A program made the translations under genes and the position numbers. The notes beneath the pieces are model-generated. The model ran no database searches. It was not told the DNA's origin and saw nothing but the letters and a program-made list of their open reading frames with translations. Below, in pieces: positions 15,201 through 30,200 of a DNA stretch of 64,000 nucleotides (positions are counted from its first letter, which is position 1; the number at the start of each line of letters is the position of its first letter). Source of the stretch: an uncultured Desulfobacter sp. (lineage in GTDB: Bacteria; Desulfobacterota; Desulfobacteria; Desulfobacterales; Desulfobacteraceae); contig NZ_OY781882.1 of the NCBI RefSeq assembly GCF_963677125.1, forward strand, positions 5,912,501 through 5,976,500, read 5' to 3'.

Positions 15201-18200
15201 TAAGCACCTGCGGTTCATCGCCGGTGGTATAGTCGCTGGGGTACTCAATGTCTATTTCAGCACCGATCATGTTGGCCGCAAAGGAGACACCCATGGAAAC
15301 ACCTACACCCACGCCGCCGCCGGCAATGGATGCGGACGTTGCCACCACCGCCGCCCCGATGGACGACATGGCAACGGTAAAATCATTGCCTTCCCGTGTC
15401 AGGGTGTAGGAATACCCTGTGATACGATCGATCACCGACCACTGCTCGCCCTGGCTTCTCAATGTGACGGCCAGATCACCTGAATTGGCAATCAGATTGT
15501 TTGACAGTTTAGTGGAAAGGACGGCTATAAAATTTTGATCGGCAACGATATCATCATCTCTCTCATCGGTTGCCGTATCCTCATTGTCCGTATCTGTTGA
15601 GGAGGCATCATCCAGTTTTTGTGCAAAATCATCGGCTGTGGCCGTATTTGCCATTGAAAGTGCGCTCAAGTCCGGCGCAGCCGACAGGCTTTGAGCCGTA
15701 ACGGCCATACTGCCTGCCGCAATAATATCGCTTTCTTCCACATAGGCGTTTGTTTTTGTCAGAATAATGTTGGTGGCCTCGGCGCCGGCACCGCTGACCG
15801 ACACGCCGACCCCGCCGATGGCATTACCGAACGATGCCGCCGCCGATACGGAGTTGATCAAGGATCTTTCAACGGCATTGACCTCAAAAGCACCGGCCGC
15901 CAAGGTGGTGCTGACCGTACTTTCTTTGATAAAGGCGGCCACATCGTTATTGATCATGTTGTGTGCAAAGGAGACTCCCACGGACACGGCCACGCCAACG
16001 CCGCCGTATGCCGCTGCAATGGATGCCGACCCTGCCAGTGCAATGATTTCAGACGTATCATCGGCCGTGATATCAAGAGTGCCGGCGGTGACCGTGGACT
16101 GCTGATCAATATAGGATTTGATATCGCTGGTCATGTAATTGACGGCAAGTACGCCGGTTCCCGATACACCTACGCCCACACCGCCCGGGGCAATGGCCGC
16201 AGACGTCGCTATCACGACGGACCTTATGACGGACTCGGATACGGCATACTGGGTCATATCGCCGTCAACCGTTACCGTTGAATTGCTGATATAGGCATTT
16301 ACCCCTGCGGTTTCAATTTCAGAGCCGATGATGTTGGTGGCAAAGGATGCGCCGATGGACACGCCCACACCGACGCCGCCGCCGGCGATGGCGGCGGTGG
16401 ATGCAAGAACAACGGCATTGATGGTGGAGGTATCCCTGGCCGCCATCGCAAAATCCCCGGCCCCGGTAATGGTACTGTCCTGGATATAGGCCGAAGTATT
16501 GGTAAGGATGGTGTTTACTGCTCCGGCCCCGGCCCCGCTGACGGAAACACCGACTCCGCCGATGGAAAGAGCCAGTGATGCCGCGGCGGTCAAGGAGTTG
16601 ATGGTGGCCGATTCAGTTGCCGTTATGGTGATGGCCCCTGCGCCGTCTGTTGTGACAAGACCGTCATCAACATTATAGATAAACGCTGCGACATCATTGT
16701 CTATATCGTTATAGGCCCCGGCCACACCGATTGACACGGCCACGCCAACACCGCCGAATGCCGCGGCAAGGCTTGCTGCGCCGGTCAACGCGGTAATCCG
16801 GGATGCATCGTTTGCCGTAATGACTACGGAACCCGCCTTGATGCCGGCCGCTTCACCGTTTCCGATGGCTCTGTCACTCTCAATAAACGCTTTGATATCC
16901 GTTGTTATGGCATTGATCGCACCGGCCCCTGCACCGGCAACACTGACCCCGACACCGCCGCCGGTGGCTGCGGCGGAGCCTGCCACAACAAGTGCATCAA
17001 TGGACTGGTCGGAGAACGCCGTTGCGGACAGTGTGCCGCCGGCATCAATAGTTGAATCAAGGATATATGCCTGTACCTGGGCAGGTGATTCTTCCCGGTT
17101 GACTTGTTTCCATAAGTCCCTGTTGCTGAAGTCCTGCATGGAAAGCTTGGCACTTCCCACAGATTCCCACAGGTCGGTATTCGTGTAATCGGCATTCGCC
17201 AGGTTTACCGTGCCGTCATTGCCCACATAGCGATACACCGCCTCCTGGGTTCCCTTGCTCAGGTCGTATCCGCTGTTTACTTTAACCAGATCCCCGTTGA
17301 CAACTGCCCGTGTTCCGTCTGCCGTTGTGTAGTTGTAAATGGTAGCCGTGGGGCCCACATATTCGTACACATAGTCTTTCTTGATACCGTCTTCAATTTT
17401 TACGGTTTTACCCTGTTCAAGCACCGCCGTGCTGTCGGCCGTGGTGTAATCCGATGACGCATCAAGACCGATCTGAAAGCCGATCAAGTTTGTGGCAAAG
17501 GAGACGCCCATGGATACGCCGACGCCCGTTGTCGCACCGCCGCCGATGGCCGCTGATGCGGATATGACCGCCGCACCGATGGTTGCCGTGGAGATGCTGA
17601 AATCGTTTTCGTTCCGGGTAAGGGTATAAAAATAACCGGTATCCCTGTCGGTGACGGACCATTGTTCTCCTTCTTCCATCAGGGTAACGGCAAGATTACC
17701 GGAATTTACAACACCATGGTTTAACAGCAGTGTTGAAAGATCCTGAATAAATGCCTCATCGGCATCGATATCATCTTCTCTCTCATCTGTTACGGCAGTA
17801 TCTTCATTGTCCGCATCAACCGACGAGGCGTCATCCATGTTTGCGGCAAAGGCGTCTGCCTGGGCCTCGGTGTCCATGGAAATATCTCCCAGACCGAGAT
17901 CGGCCGACAGGCTTTTTGCAGACACAGTTACGTCTCCGGCGCTGATGATGTTGCTGCCTTCAACCCAGGCGTTGGTCGTTGTCAGGACCACGTTGCTTGC
18001 CTCGGCCCCGGCCCCGGACACAGCCACGCCCACATTGCCGATGGCAACCCCCAGGGCTGCGGCGGCAGACGCCGAGTTGATCATGGCGTGTTCAACGGCT
18101 TTTACCGTGACATCGGTGCCGGTGGATTCAACATCACTGGTTTTAATATAGGCAGCCACATCGTTATCAATACTGTTGTGTGCGATGGCCGCCCCGACAG

Positions 18201-21200
18201 ATACGGCAACGCCTGTGCCGCCGAAACCGCCGGAGATGGCTGCGGCCCCGCCGTAGGCCATGATCTTGGAGGTGTCGTCCGCCGTGAGGCATACACTGTT
18301 TCCGGTAACATCACTTGAATAATCAATATAAGCCTTGATATCGGTGGCCATCATGTTGACGGCCACAACACCTGATCCGGCCACGCCGACACCGGCTGTG
18401 CCGCCCGCGGAAATGGCGGCTGCCCCGGCAGCTACGATGGAAAAAATTTCTTCTTCGGCCGTAGCTGAGACAACAACATTGCCTGCTGCATGTATGACGG
18501 AATTATCCACAAATGCCTGTACCTGGGCCGGATCTTTTATGGGGATCGTCCCAAGCAATAGGTCATAACCGATCATGTTGCTTGCGTAGGAAGCGCCTAT
18601 GGCAACACCCACCCCCGTTGATAGTCCTCCGCCGACCGAGGCGGCCACTGCGGCAACTAAGGCATTGATGGAAGAATCATCCTCGGCACTGACAATCACA
18701 TCTCCATCCGACAAGAGGGTGGTGATGGTGCTGTCTTCAATCCAGGCGTTCGTTTTTGTCAAGATAGAATTGGTTGCGGCGGCGCCTGCGCCGGAAACCG
18801 CCACGCCCGTACTTCCGATGGCAACGGAGAGAGCGGCGGCGGTAGTAATAGTTGAAATCTCGGAACTTTCCGATGCACTGACGGTGATCGCCCCTGATGT
18901 GGCGGTCACATCATCAGCCCTTGTCATAAAGGCGGACACATCATTGCTGATGGCATTATGGGCAAGGGCAACGCTTATGGAAACCGCCACGCCGGTGCTT
19001 CCGAACCCTGCCGCCAGGGTCGCTGCACCGGTAATTGCATTGATGGTGGAGGTATCTTCAGCGCTAATGGTTATGTCCCCTGCGTTAATCCCTGAAGATC
19101 CGTTCCCGTCGATATAGGATTTTACATCGGCTGAAATAAGGTTCAGGGACCCGACACCGGCACCGGACACGGAAACGCCTGTGTTTCCCCCGGAGGCAGC
19201 CACTGCCCCTGAGATGACCACGGCATCGATTTCCTGTTCGGACACGGCACCGACATTAAGGCTTCCGTCCGTTGTGATGCTTGAATTCAGCACATAGGCC
19301 TGGACGTCAATGGGAGACGCCAAAAGGTTTACCCTGCGCCATAGATCGTCGTTGGTGTAATCCTGCATAGTCAGGCGGGCACTTCCCACAGATTCCCACA
19401 GGGTGGTGTCGGTATAGTCTTGGACACCCAGGTTAAGGGTTTCTCCGTCATCACCGATGTACCGGTAAATATAGGTTCCCTCACCCTTTATATTGTCATT
19501 CGGATCATCTTCACCATATCTTGCCGCAACTTTTACAAGGTCTCCGCCGGTCAGCGTCTGCACGCCCTGATCACTTGTATAGTCGTAAAAATCAACATCA
19601 TCCCCGACATATTCATATACGTTTCCGGCACCGACCCCTGACTCAATCTTTACCCGGTCGCCGTTGTTAAGGCCGGGGGGATCATCGCCCGTGGTATAGG
19701 CGTATTCCGTATCAAGGATGGATTCCCAGCCGATCACGTTCCCGGCAAGTGAGACACCGATGGATACACCGACACCGGTATTTGATCCGCCGGCAAGGGC
19801 AATGGATGCCGTTGCGATAACGGCCTTGATGACGGCGTCATTGGTTGCGGTAACGTACACATCGGCGGAATCCGTAATGGTGCTGTCCTGGATATAGGCG
19901 TTGGTTGTTGTAAGAATCAGGTTCGTTGCCTCCGCGCCTGCTCCGCTGACGCCTACACCGGTTTGGCCGAACGCTGCTGAAACGGCCGCTGCAGACGATA
20001 CGGCATTGATGGTGGCACTTTCATCGGCGTTGACAAGGATGGTGCCGCCCGCTTCAATGATATCTCCATTTTTAACATAAGACTGGATACTGCTGCTGAT
20101 GGTGTTGTGTGCAAGGGATACGCCGATGGCAACGGACACCCCGGTATTGGTCCCAAAGGAGGCCGCCAGGGAAGCCGCACCCGCGATCACCGATATGGTG
20201 GATGTGTCCAAGGCGTCAAGGGTGATGTTGTGGGCATGAATGCCTGAGTCGCCGTCTCCGTCTATGGATGTCTCTACATTGACACCGATCCAGTTTTCAG
20301 CGATCACGCCTGAACCGCTGACCGCAACACCTGTCTGACCGGCGCCCACTGCCGCGGCTCCGGCAATAACCGCCGTGTTGATGGTCTGGGCGGCACTGGC
20401 GGTCTGGGTCAGATCACCCTGTGCATCAATGCTTGAATCTGCGATATACGCCCTGACGTCAACCGCCGGTTTTGAGTAGTTCCAGTCATACCCGATCAGG
20501 TTCCTCGCTATGGAGGCCCCGATTGCAACACCCACCCCGGCCTTTCCGCCGCCGCCCACAGCGGCTGACGCGGCGACGACCGCAGAGTTGATTGCCTGAT
20601 CGCTCTTTGAGGTCAACAGGACATCATCACCGCTGGTGATAACGCTGTTCTCAATGTATGTATTTGTTTTTGAGAGTATTACGTTTTGTGAAAATGCCCC
20701 GGCACCGCTGACGGCAACACCTGCACCGTCCGATTTGTATCCAACACCCACACTCAATGATGCGGCAGCCGTCACTGCATTGATGGTTGATTTTGAAACA
20801 GAGAGGTTTGAACCCTCTATTTTGAGGATATAGGCTGCGCCGGAACCGTCAATGAGGGTCCAGCCCCCGCCGTCGGAAAGCTTTGTAAGTTTAAGTTCTC
20901 CGTTGACAAGTTCCCAGGTGTCGGTGTCTGAGTAATCCACAGAACCAAGATCGGTCAGGTATTCGTGCCACGTTTCATCATTTTCAAAATCAATACCTGA
21001 GAGATCTGAGATGGCATCACCTTGTGCCTTTGTGCCGGCAAACTGATAAAACGCACCGCTGTCCACATCCTTTATAATGGTCCCGCTTGTCACCGTTACA
21101 CCGGATTCATCCGACATGTAGTCCTGATATCCAAGATACCGGTATACACTGCCGGCCACACCGCCGTTGGTGTAGTTATCGGCCAGTTTTACCGTATCAT

Positions 21201-24200
21201 TCGTGAAGAGGTTCTGCTCACCATATCCGGTCGTATAAAGGGCATCATCAGATACGGTGCTCTCCAGAACAATCTCTAATCCCTGGTCTTCCAGGGCGGT
21301 CTTCAGATTTTCCAGAACGGTACTGTCGGAAAGCGAATCTACCGCTTCTTCATTCGTGTCATCTGTGTCCGGATCATCGACATCCTGTTCGGTTGCATCA
21401 TCCAGATCGTCGAATGTGAATCCATAATCGGTGGGATCAAAGGCAACGGCACCGTCGGCATTTGATCCGGCATAAAGGATCACGTCCCCGGTGGTTATAA
21501 TGCCGTCATCTGCATTGGCAATAAAGGCTTCAACCTGGTTATCCACCTTGTTGAATGCAAGGGAAAGGCCGATGGCCACTGACACACCGGCGCTGCCGCC
21601 CACAGACCCTGCCACCGAGGCGGCTCCGGCAATACTGTTGATCTCGGAGACATCTCCGGCGGTCATGGTGATGCTGTTGGCGGTGATGCCGTCTGATCCG
21701 TCACCGTTGATAAACGACCGGACACCGGTGCCGATGTAATTCTCAGTAAAGACTCCGGCACCGCTCACTGCCACGCCGTATTTCCCGCCGCCGGCCAGGG
21801 CAACGGAACCGGCAATGACGATGGAGTCAATGCTTTGTTCTGAAAGCGCGTCTGAGGTGATGTCGCCTGCTGCATAAATGTCGGTGTTTCTGATAAAGGC
21901 CTGGATCTCAGACCCTGATTTTTTAAGATCAGCCCGCCGCCACAGCTGTTTATCTCCAAAATCCTGACCGTTTAAATCAAGTGCACTGTTTTTCTGCCAG
22001 TAGTCCGTATTCTGGTAATCCGCCATTGTCAGGTCCCACAGGCTTGTTGCCTGTATCAGGACCCCGGTCGCACCGGATAGATCTGCTGCCAGATCCTCTT
22101 TAAGATATAATTTGGAACCGTCGACGGATTGAATGGTATACGTACCGTTGTTGGCGCCCGCACCGGTTATGACGATCTGACGGCCTGCGGCAAAGCCCTG
22201 TGCCGCCCAGCTGTTATCCGTCCATGTGATATAGTCAGCATCTTCATCATTCTCATCATGTTCAAAATCAAGTGTCACTCCGTCAACGGCTACCGCGTCC
22301 CCATCGTAAATATACTGGTATACGCCGGCAGATGCGGCCCCTGAATTTTCATCTTCAACCCAAACCCTGTCGCCAAGGGCCGGTGCATATACACCGGTAT
22401 CCGCACTGTAATCGGAACGGTCCATTTCCGAGCCGATATATTCGTAGACTTCTCCTTCCCATGGGCCGTCACCGGTTACCTTTACAAGGTCTCCCTCATT
22501 GACTGTTTCAGGCGTATCCGAGCTGTTGTAATCAACCAGAATATCGTCTGAACCGTAACCGATGATGTTTCGTGCCGCAGCAACCCCGATGGCGACCCCG
22601 ACCCCGTTTTCACCGCCATAGGCCACAGAGGCGGATATGGTCGGAATCACCGCCATGATTTGCGATGTGCTCATGGCATCAAGGTCTATATTGCCCACCG
22701 GGTTGAGGGCGGTACCCAGGCTGCTGTGATCAATATAGGCATTGGTGGTTGATGTAATATAGTTTCCGGCCCCGGCCCCGCCGCCGCTGACCGCAGCACC
22801 GGTACCGCCTTTACCGCCGTCGGACTTGCCTGTTGATACGGCCGCCGATATGGAAGCAGATACGGCAAAGGCCTTTATTCCGGCACTGTCGCCGGCCTGT
22901 ACGATAATATCATTACCGCCGGTCAGGACACTGTCGGCGTTGCTGATATAGGCTTCGGTGCTGTTGCTGATCACATTATTGACCGCCGAGACACCGATGG
23001 ATATTGATGCCCCGGCCCCGCCGCCGCTTGCGGCCCCCACACCGACGGCCGCACCGGCGGCAAGCCCCCATATGGCGCTGTCTGATGTGGATATGACGGA
23101 CAGAGCTCCGTTGATGTCGATATCAGAACCGTCTATGTAACTTGAGGTGGTGTTTGCGATGATATTTACCGCAAATGCACCCCCGACGGAAACGCCGAGG
23201 CCCTTGCTGCCTGCCCCCACGGCAATGCTTCCGCCCATGGCCGTGGCGATGATGTCGGTGTTGTCGTCGGCTTCAAGAGACAGCAATCCTGTACCCGTTA
23301 TGGCCGTTGAATCCGAAACGTGGGCGTCGATGGTATTATGGACAATATTGACGGAACCGGCCACAGCTCCGCTGAAGGCACCGCCGAACCGGTTTTTGCC
23401 GTATCCCACGGACAGGGAACCGGCTAACGTCAGTGCCCAGATCTGGGACTGTGAATCGGCATTGAGCATCACGGATCTTACCGGATCAGCGGGTGTTCCG
23501 ATCTGCGAACCGGATATGGCCGCCAGGGTGTCATTGGAAACGACATTGACCGCCACAGACCCGCCGATGGAAAGGGCAACCCCCGTGCTTCCGCCCGAAC
23601 CCACAGCCAGGCTGACACCGCCGGCATCCGCCAGTATGGTTGATTTGTCTACGGCATCAATGGTGACATCGCCGCTGTTGTTGCTGATGACACTGCTGTC
23701 GGCTATGTAGGCCAGTGTGTTGTTATCGATTACATTGACCGTCACCGCGCCGCTTATGGCCACGCCGACGCCCGTACCCTGGCTGTTTGTATTGCCCGTA
23801 TTGCTCTGGACATTTCCGTTCGCATCTTTCTGGGCGGCAGTATTGCCGACGCCCACACCCAGGGACCCGGCGATGGCCAAGGCCCAGATCGTTGCGGTGG
23901 ACTCGGCATCAATATCCACACCACCGTCGGCTTCGACATCCACACCGGAGATATAGGCGTTGACGGAGTCCTTAACGGTATTGATGATGACGGATGCACC
24001 CATTGAACCGCCCACACCGGTGCTCCCGCCGGTCCCCACGGCAACACTCAAGACGCCGGCATTTGCAAGAATCAAGGCGTTATCCGTTGCGCTGATTAGA
24101 ACATCACCCCCGTTTCCGGTGGTCACCTTATGAACGCCCGTACCATCGCCCTTAACATAGGCGTCTATGGCCCGCTCAACGACATTCAGCGATCCGACAC

Positions 24201-27200
24201 CTGCACCTGAAAATGCAAGTCCGTATGATTCGGAGGCCTTCCCGGCTGCCCCCACACCGCCAAGGGTCATTGCCCATATGGTTGTGTCCGCCTTGGCATC
24301 AATATCAAGGTTTCCGGAAGAATTAATAATGGAATCTTCACTGTAGGCTTTAATATCGCCGGTTACGGAATTGATGGAGATGGAAGCCCCCAGTGAGGCG
24401 GCAACAGAACTGTTCCCAATGGCCACGGCAATACCCAGGATGCCTGAATCGGCAAGGATAAGTGATGAATCATCGGCGTAAATGGATACATCTTGACCAT
24501 TGCCGCCGGTCACTGTGCTGTCTGAGATATAACCTGAAACATCGCTTTGGATCTCATTGACGCTTCCGGCCCCTGCAACAGACAGGGCTCCGCCGAATTT
24601 GGTCGCGGATTTTGAACCCGAGCCGACGGCGCCGATGGTCATGGCCCAGATCGTGCCGCCGGACGACGCGTTCACGTCCACCTTGCCGGAAGAAGCTACC
24701 GTTGATGAAGCGATATAGGCCTTTGTCTCTTTATCCAAAACATTCACAGCAAATGTGCCGCCAAGGGATGCTGCAACAGCCGATGTTTTTCCCACTGCAC
24801 TTGAAATACCCATAACAAGAGAATTGGCGACAATTGAGGACGCATCCGTTGCCGATACCGTAAGTCCGCCTGTGCCCCCGTTAATGGTAATTGAACTGTT
24901 ATCGATGACATATGACTCGGTCACCGAATCAATCACATTAATTGATCCGGCTGCACCTGCCGCCACTGCAACTGCAAATTTCTCTGTACCTTTGGCTCCG
25001 GCTCCAAAGCCGCCTGTGGTCAGTGCCCATATAAAGGAATCGGAATCGGAATCTACAACCACATCTTTTTTCGATTTTATCTTGGCACCGGAAACACCGG
25101 CGCGGGTCTCTTTATCTACGCGGTTTACCGCAAGCGCAGCACCCAAAGCAACGCCGACGCCCCATTCGCTTCCCTTGGCATAACTGATGCCCAGGGCACC
25201 GGCATTGCCTATGATCAGCGCATCATCCTCGGCGCTTATAAGGATGCCTGCTTCCCGGCTTTCAATGGTTCTGTTCTCAGATTGATCCGTATCTTCTATA
25301 TATGCCAGCGTCTCGGCTGTAATCACATTGACGGAAACAGCCCCTGCACCGGCCAGGGCAAAGCTGCCCTTTGTGGAATCGGCACCGGCGCCGGAAAGGC
25401 CTGCCGCCAGGGAGACGACGGTTTCACTTGATTTTGCGGTAACTTCAACGGCACCGTCTGCAATAAGGGATGAATCCATAACATAACTGTGGACGGCGCT
25501 GTCTACGATGCTCACCGCAACGGAAGGGCTGACGGAGAGGGCGGCCTGGGATTTGGTATTGTTTTCGCTTGTTCCGCTCTTTTCCTGGGAATTGCTGTTT
25601 GCATTACCGCTGCCGGATGCGTCGGTTGAAGATGACTTGTCATTGGTTGAGACCGTCACACTCAGGGACCCGGCACCGGTTCCTATAATGTTATTGTCCA
25701 TGGCGGAAACAGTGATACCTTCGCCGCCGGCCAGGACATTCACACTGCTGTCATATATATAGGCTTCGGTCAGGGCGGAAATGATATTCACCGCAGCAGA
25801 GCCGGCAACACCGAATCCGCTGTTGTTTTCCGTGTATGCAACACTGCCGCTTGTTGCAACACCGATAATGACCTGGTTGGTTTCCGAGGTTACCGTAAGG
25901 CTGTTATTGATTTCAAGGTTGGAAGAATCGATAAAGGCCTTTGTTTCACCGGACAGGCTGTTCACAACAACGGATACGGAACCTGCCCCTGCGATGATGG
26001 GTTTATTCTTTGCAGGCTCTTCGTTTCCGGCCTTTTTTGTGTCGTTTTCAGCCGTCTTTTTCTCTGTGGTGGTTGTAACGCTCTTTTTAACGCCCTTCAG
26101 GGCATTGATTGCATCTTTGATTGCCTTCTGGATATCGGCCACCCAGGCGGTTTTTATCTCTGCATCCGTGCCGGAATAGGTTTTTCCTTCAACGGTGACG
26201 GTAAACCAGACCTTTTCCCTGCCCACTGCCGTAGCATCATAGTTACCGACGGCAAGGGCAAAGGTTTTGGTGGTTGTGGTTGGGGATGCGGAGTTCGGCC
26301 GGGTAAAAAACTCTGTGAGGTTGATATCCGTGGACATGCTTTCAACCTTTTTACTGGGCGCACCGGCATCTGCGGATGCTGTGGCGGTATCCCAGTAAGC
26401 GCATTTGTCTGAAAACTTAAGCCAGAGTTGTCCGTTGGGCAACGCCCTTACCGTTGGAACCGGTCTGACAACCGTATCGTTAACCGTTTTTTCCGGCTCG
26501 GGCGGGGTCGCCTCGGGCTCTTCGGTTTTTACGCTGTTGTCATAATAGGATGCGGTAATGGATGTTGATCCGGCAAATGAAGCGATCCAGGCATTGTTCA
26601 GGGCTTCAATATCCACCTGGCCGGCCGACAGAACATTACTGTGATAAAGTTCTGCGATGGTTATATCATGAATATGATTGTACGCCACATTGCCGGACAG
26701 GGACATTTCCGGCATCCAGGTCGGGATAATCGTATTATCCGATTCTTTTTCGGCCTCTGTACCGGCCTTGTTTTGATCCGTAAGCGTGTTGCTTTGCTTA
26801 CCTGCCGTTTCCTCCTGGGCCGGTTTCTGATCCATGGATTGCTGAAGCACGCCTGAAAGGGCAACCGATACAATGCCGCCGCCGTTTGTTGCATTTACAC
26901 TGACGTTGCCGGCACTTTCAATCCACACCTCACCGGATGAATCAACGGATTCATTGCCTATTTCTGCCGAGGTATCCCGGTCAACCATGTTAACGGCAAT
27001 ATTTCCGGCACCTCCCAGATCTCCGGCATAGGCAAATGCGGTGCTGCCGTTGACCAGGTATGTTAAGTCTTTGGCAGTTACATTCAGATCCGTTCCGGTC
27101 TCCACCAGGAATCCGCCGTCAATATGAGCGGTTGTTACATTGTTGACGTCAACCAGTGAAAAGGTTCCATTCAGGGCAATACTGCCCGGATCTTTTGCTT

Positions 27201-30200
27201 TAAGGCTGCTGCCGCCGGTTTTACTTTTTTTAGTGGACTGGATCTGGTTGCTGTTGCTGTCATTGGGCGTGGATGTCGTGCTGCTCTTGGACTCCACGAG
27301 CAGGGGAGACCCTGACAGGCTTGTGGCGACAATGACGGAGTTATTTGACGCATTCACATTGATTTTGCCTGCATCGGATATGATGGATACCCCGGTGACT
27401 GAAAACTCATTGGTCACCTGGGTGTCGTCTGTGAGGTATAGTGTATCTCCGTCTATTGACTTGATAACGAATTCTTTATCGTTTTCAGATGTCCCGGTAA
27501 CAGTGATGGTCTGACCTTCAATGAACCCGTCATCATCCCAGTCCCTGCCGTCATTTCTCACGATGCTGTCATCGCCGTTGGGATCATAAACAAAATCGAT
27601 CACAAGGTCTTTGTCTTCGATGGAGACCACTTTATCATAACCGGTGATGGTCACCGTTGAAGAATCCGTAACGGTCTGGGCTGTAAACGCTGCATATACC
27701 AGTGTCAGGGTGTCGCCGCTGATGGTTTCGATGATATAGCTGCCGTTATTGTTATTATCGGCACCGGATACGGTTATTAATTGGCCCTCATAAAAGCCGT
27801 CATTTCTCCAGTCATAATCATTCCGGACAATTGTATTGGTGCCGTCACCAAACTCAAGCGTAAACCCGGGGTCTGTCGGGCTAAGGTAATTGCCCGCTTC
27901 ATACCGTGTTACGGTAACGCCGGTGGTGGAATCTTCTTCAATAAAGTTTGCGTCAACAAGATAGAGAGAACTGCCGTCAACCGACTCGACGGTATACGTT
28001 CCGTTGTTCTCGGAGTTGGACGCAGCCGTGATGTTGACGGTCTGTCCGGCTTCAAAGCCGTCTGCCGCCCAGTCTCCGTCTGATCGGGTAATACAGTCGG
28101 TCCCTTCACCGTCATCATGGGCAAAACTGAGAATGAATGATGCTTCCTCCAGGCCCATGGAAAGTCTTGCGCCGTCAGCCTGGAGATGTCCGACCTTTTG
28201 AACGGTAACAAACCCGTCGGTTCCCGTGCCGGCGAGTGTGGATTCCGATTCGGCCTCAAAAGTCAGTACCTCCGAGGTGACATTCTCAAGTTTGTACAGG
28301 CCGTCATCGGTGTCTGAGAGATTTGAAATTCGGACCCAGTCGCCCTTACTAAAATCGTCTGTCCAGTCGCCGTCATCCGCGCGGCTCAGGGTTCCGGCAC
28401 CGCTGTTGAAGTCAATCTTGTCTTGTTCCACATCCACGGCGGGTGACGCCCCCTGGTTGTCGCCGACATTGGCCTCTATGGTATTATCAATAAGACCGAT
28501 TGAAATGGAAACGCCCATGCCAAGGTTGGTGCCGTTGGTCGTTGAACCGGTATAGGTCACCACAACATTACTGGTGTCTGCGTCTACATTGATATTGCTT
28601 TTTGCATAAATAACCGCATCATCACCGATTGTGGCAAGGGAGGTATTATCAATGGTATAGCCGGTTCCGGCCCCTGTTAATGCCAAAAGCCCCTCGGCCG
28701 CACCGCCGGCGGCAGTAAGATCAATGAGCATGTTGCCGGTATCGGACTCTACCCTGACATTTTTCTGGGAGGAGACCTTGGCACTGTCCGCAATGGTTGC
28801 CGTGGCGGTGCTGGTGTAATCTGTGTACTGAAAATTAATTCCCAGGGCGCTTCCGCCGCTTTTGGTCGGGAAAAGGAGCTGACTTTCAAGTCTTTCAAGA
28901 AGGTCTTTTTGTGTGGTTCTGCCGACCCCGTTCTTGGCCAGTGACGTCAGATTGTAGGCGATCCCTGCGGGTACGCCGATTACCGGGATTTTGCTTGCCG
29001 TCTGCAACGCCTGTTCTCTTTTTTGGGCCCTTGCCAGTGCCTGTTTTTCCCTATCTGATAGCGCGTCCTTTTGCGCCGGAGTCAGGCTCACGGCATCTGT
29101 AACAGGCATTATGGTGTTACGACCGAGCAGCAGATTGACAATATTGAGTGCGGGAAGACCGGTCATATTGATGGTTTCAATGGTTGTATCCGCTGTAACA
29201 ATAACGTCCTGGTCAGGGGATTCCATACCCTGGTTTATTTGTGCATTTTCACCGATTTTTGCATTTGCCTCGGCCCCGGCAAAAAAGACGTTGATTGCCC
29301 CTGAAAATGCCACTGAAAGATCCAGGCCCGAGGCGGCTTCCTGTTTTTCTTCTCCATCAGCTAAATTCTGATTTGCGGCATCTGCCTGGGCACTTCTATA
29401 GTCATCATCCCGCCCGGCCTTTGAACTGGCAGACACAAAGGTCGTTGAGAGATTCTGGAAAAAATTCGGGTTTTCAAGCAGCTTCGGAAAATAATTAAGC
29501 AGTTCCGTGATATCCGCATTGACGGTGCCTTCGGTATTGCCGATAAACTTTTCCGACAGGCTTGTCCCGTAATCCGTTGCACCTGCGGCAAGCGCCTGGG
29601 TAAAGTTGGCGGCTTTCTGTTGCACCACAACCGTGCCGTTTCTAATCTTCTGGATAATCGCCGCGCCTATGCCTGCAGGGGGTGTGGCATCAGCAGGTTC
29701 GGGTCCCGTTGTCTCTTCAGGTTGACCTAACCCGAAGGTTGTAAACGGCTCTATCCAGGTGTACGGATCTACTAAATTACTTGCCTTTTCAATGAATTCA
29801 TCCCATGCATCATCAAGGGTAATCTGATTTGGGATTACCGCATCGGCGTCAACGGTGAGCGCTCCGCTGACATTCACCGTGGTATTATCGCCGATGATTG
29901 CATTGGCTTTATTATTGTAGAGCCCTGCAAAAACCGCCGCCGCACCACTGACGGATTCTGACGGTTTGTTTACATGTGCCGTTATGGTGGCCTTTATATT
30001 TTCTTCAGTATAACCGGTGATGGTCATATCACCGTTTTGAACTTCAATGACCGCATTATCACCGATAATTGCATCCGCCTGGTTATTGCTGATAGCCACA
30101 CCTAAAGCTCCCGATAAATTCAGGCCACGGGTATTGGCTTCCTTTTTTTGATCAAGATTTACAGCGGATGGTTTCGCCCCGACATTTGCAAAGGAACTCC

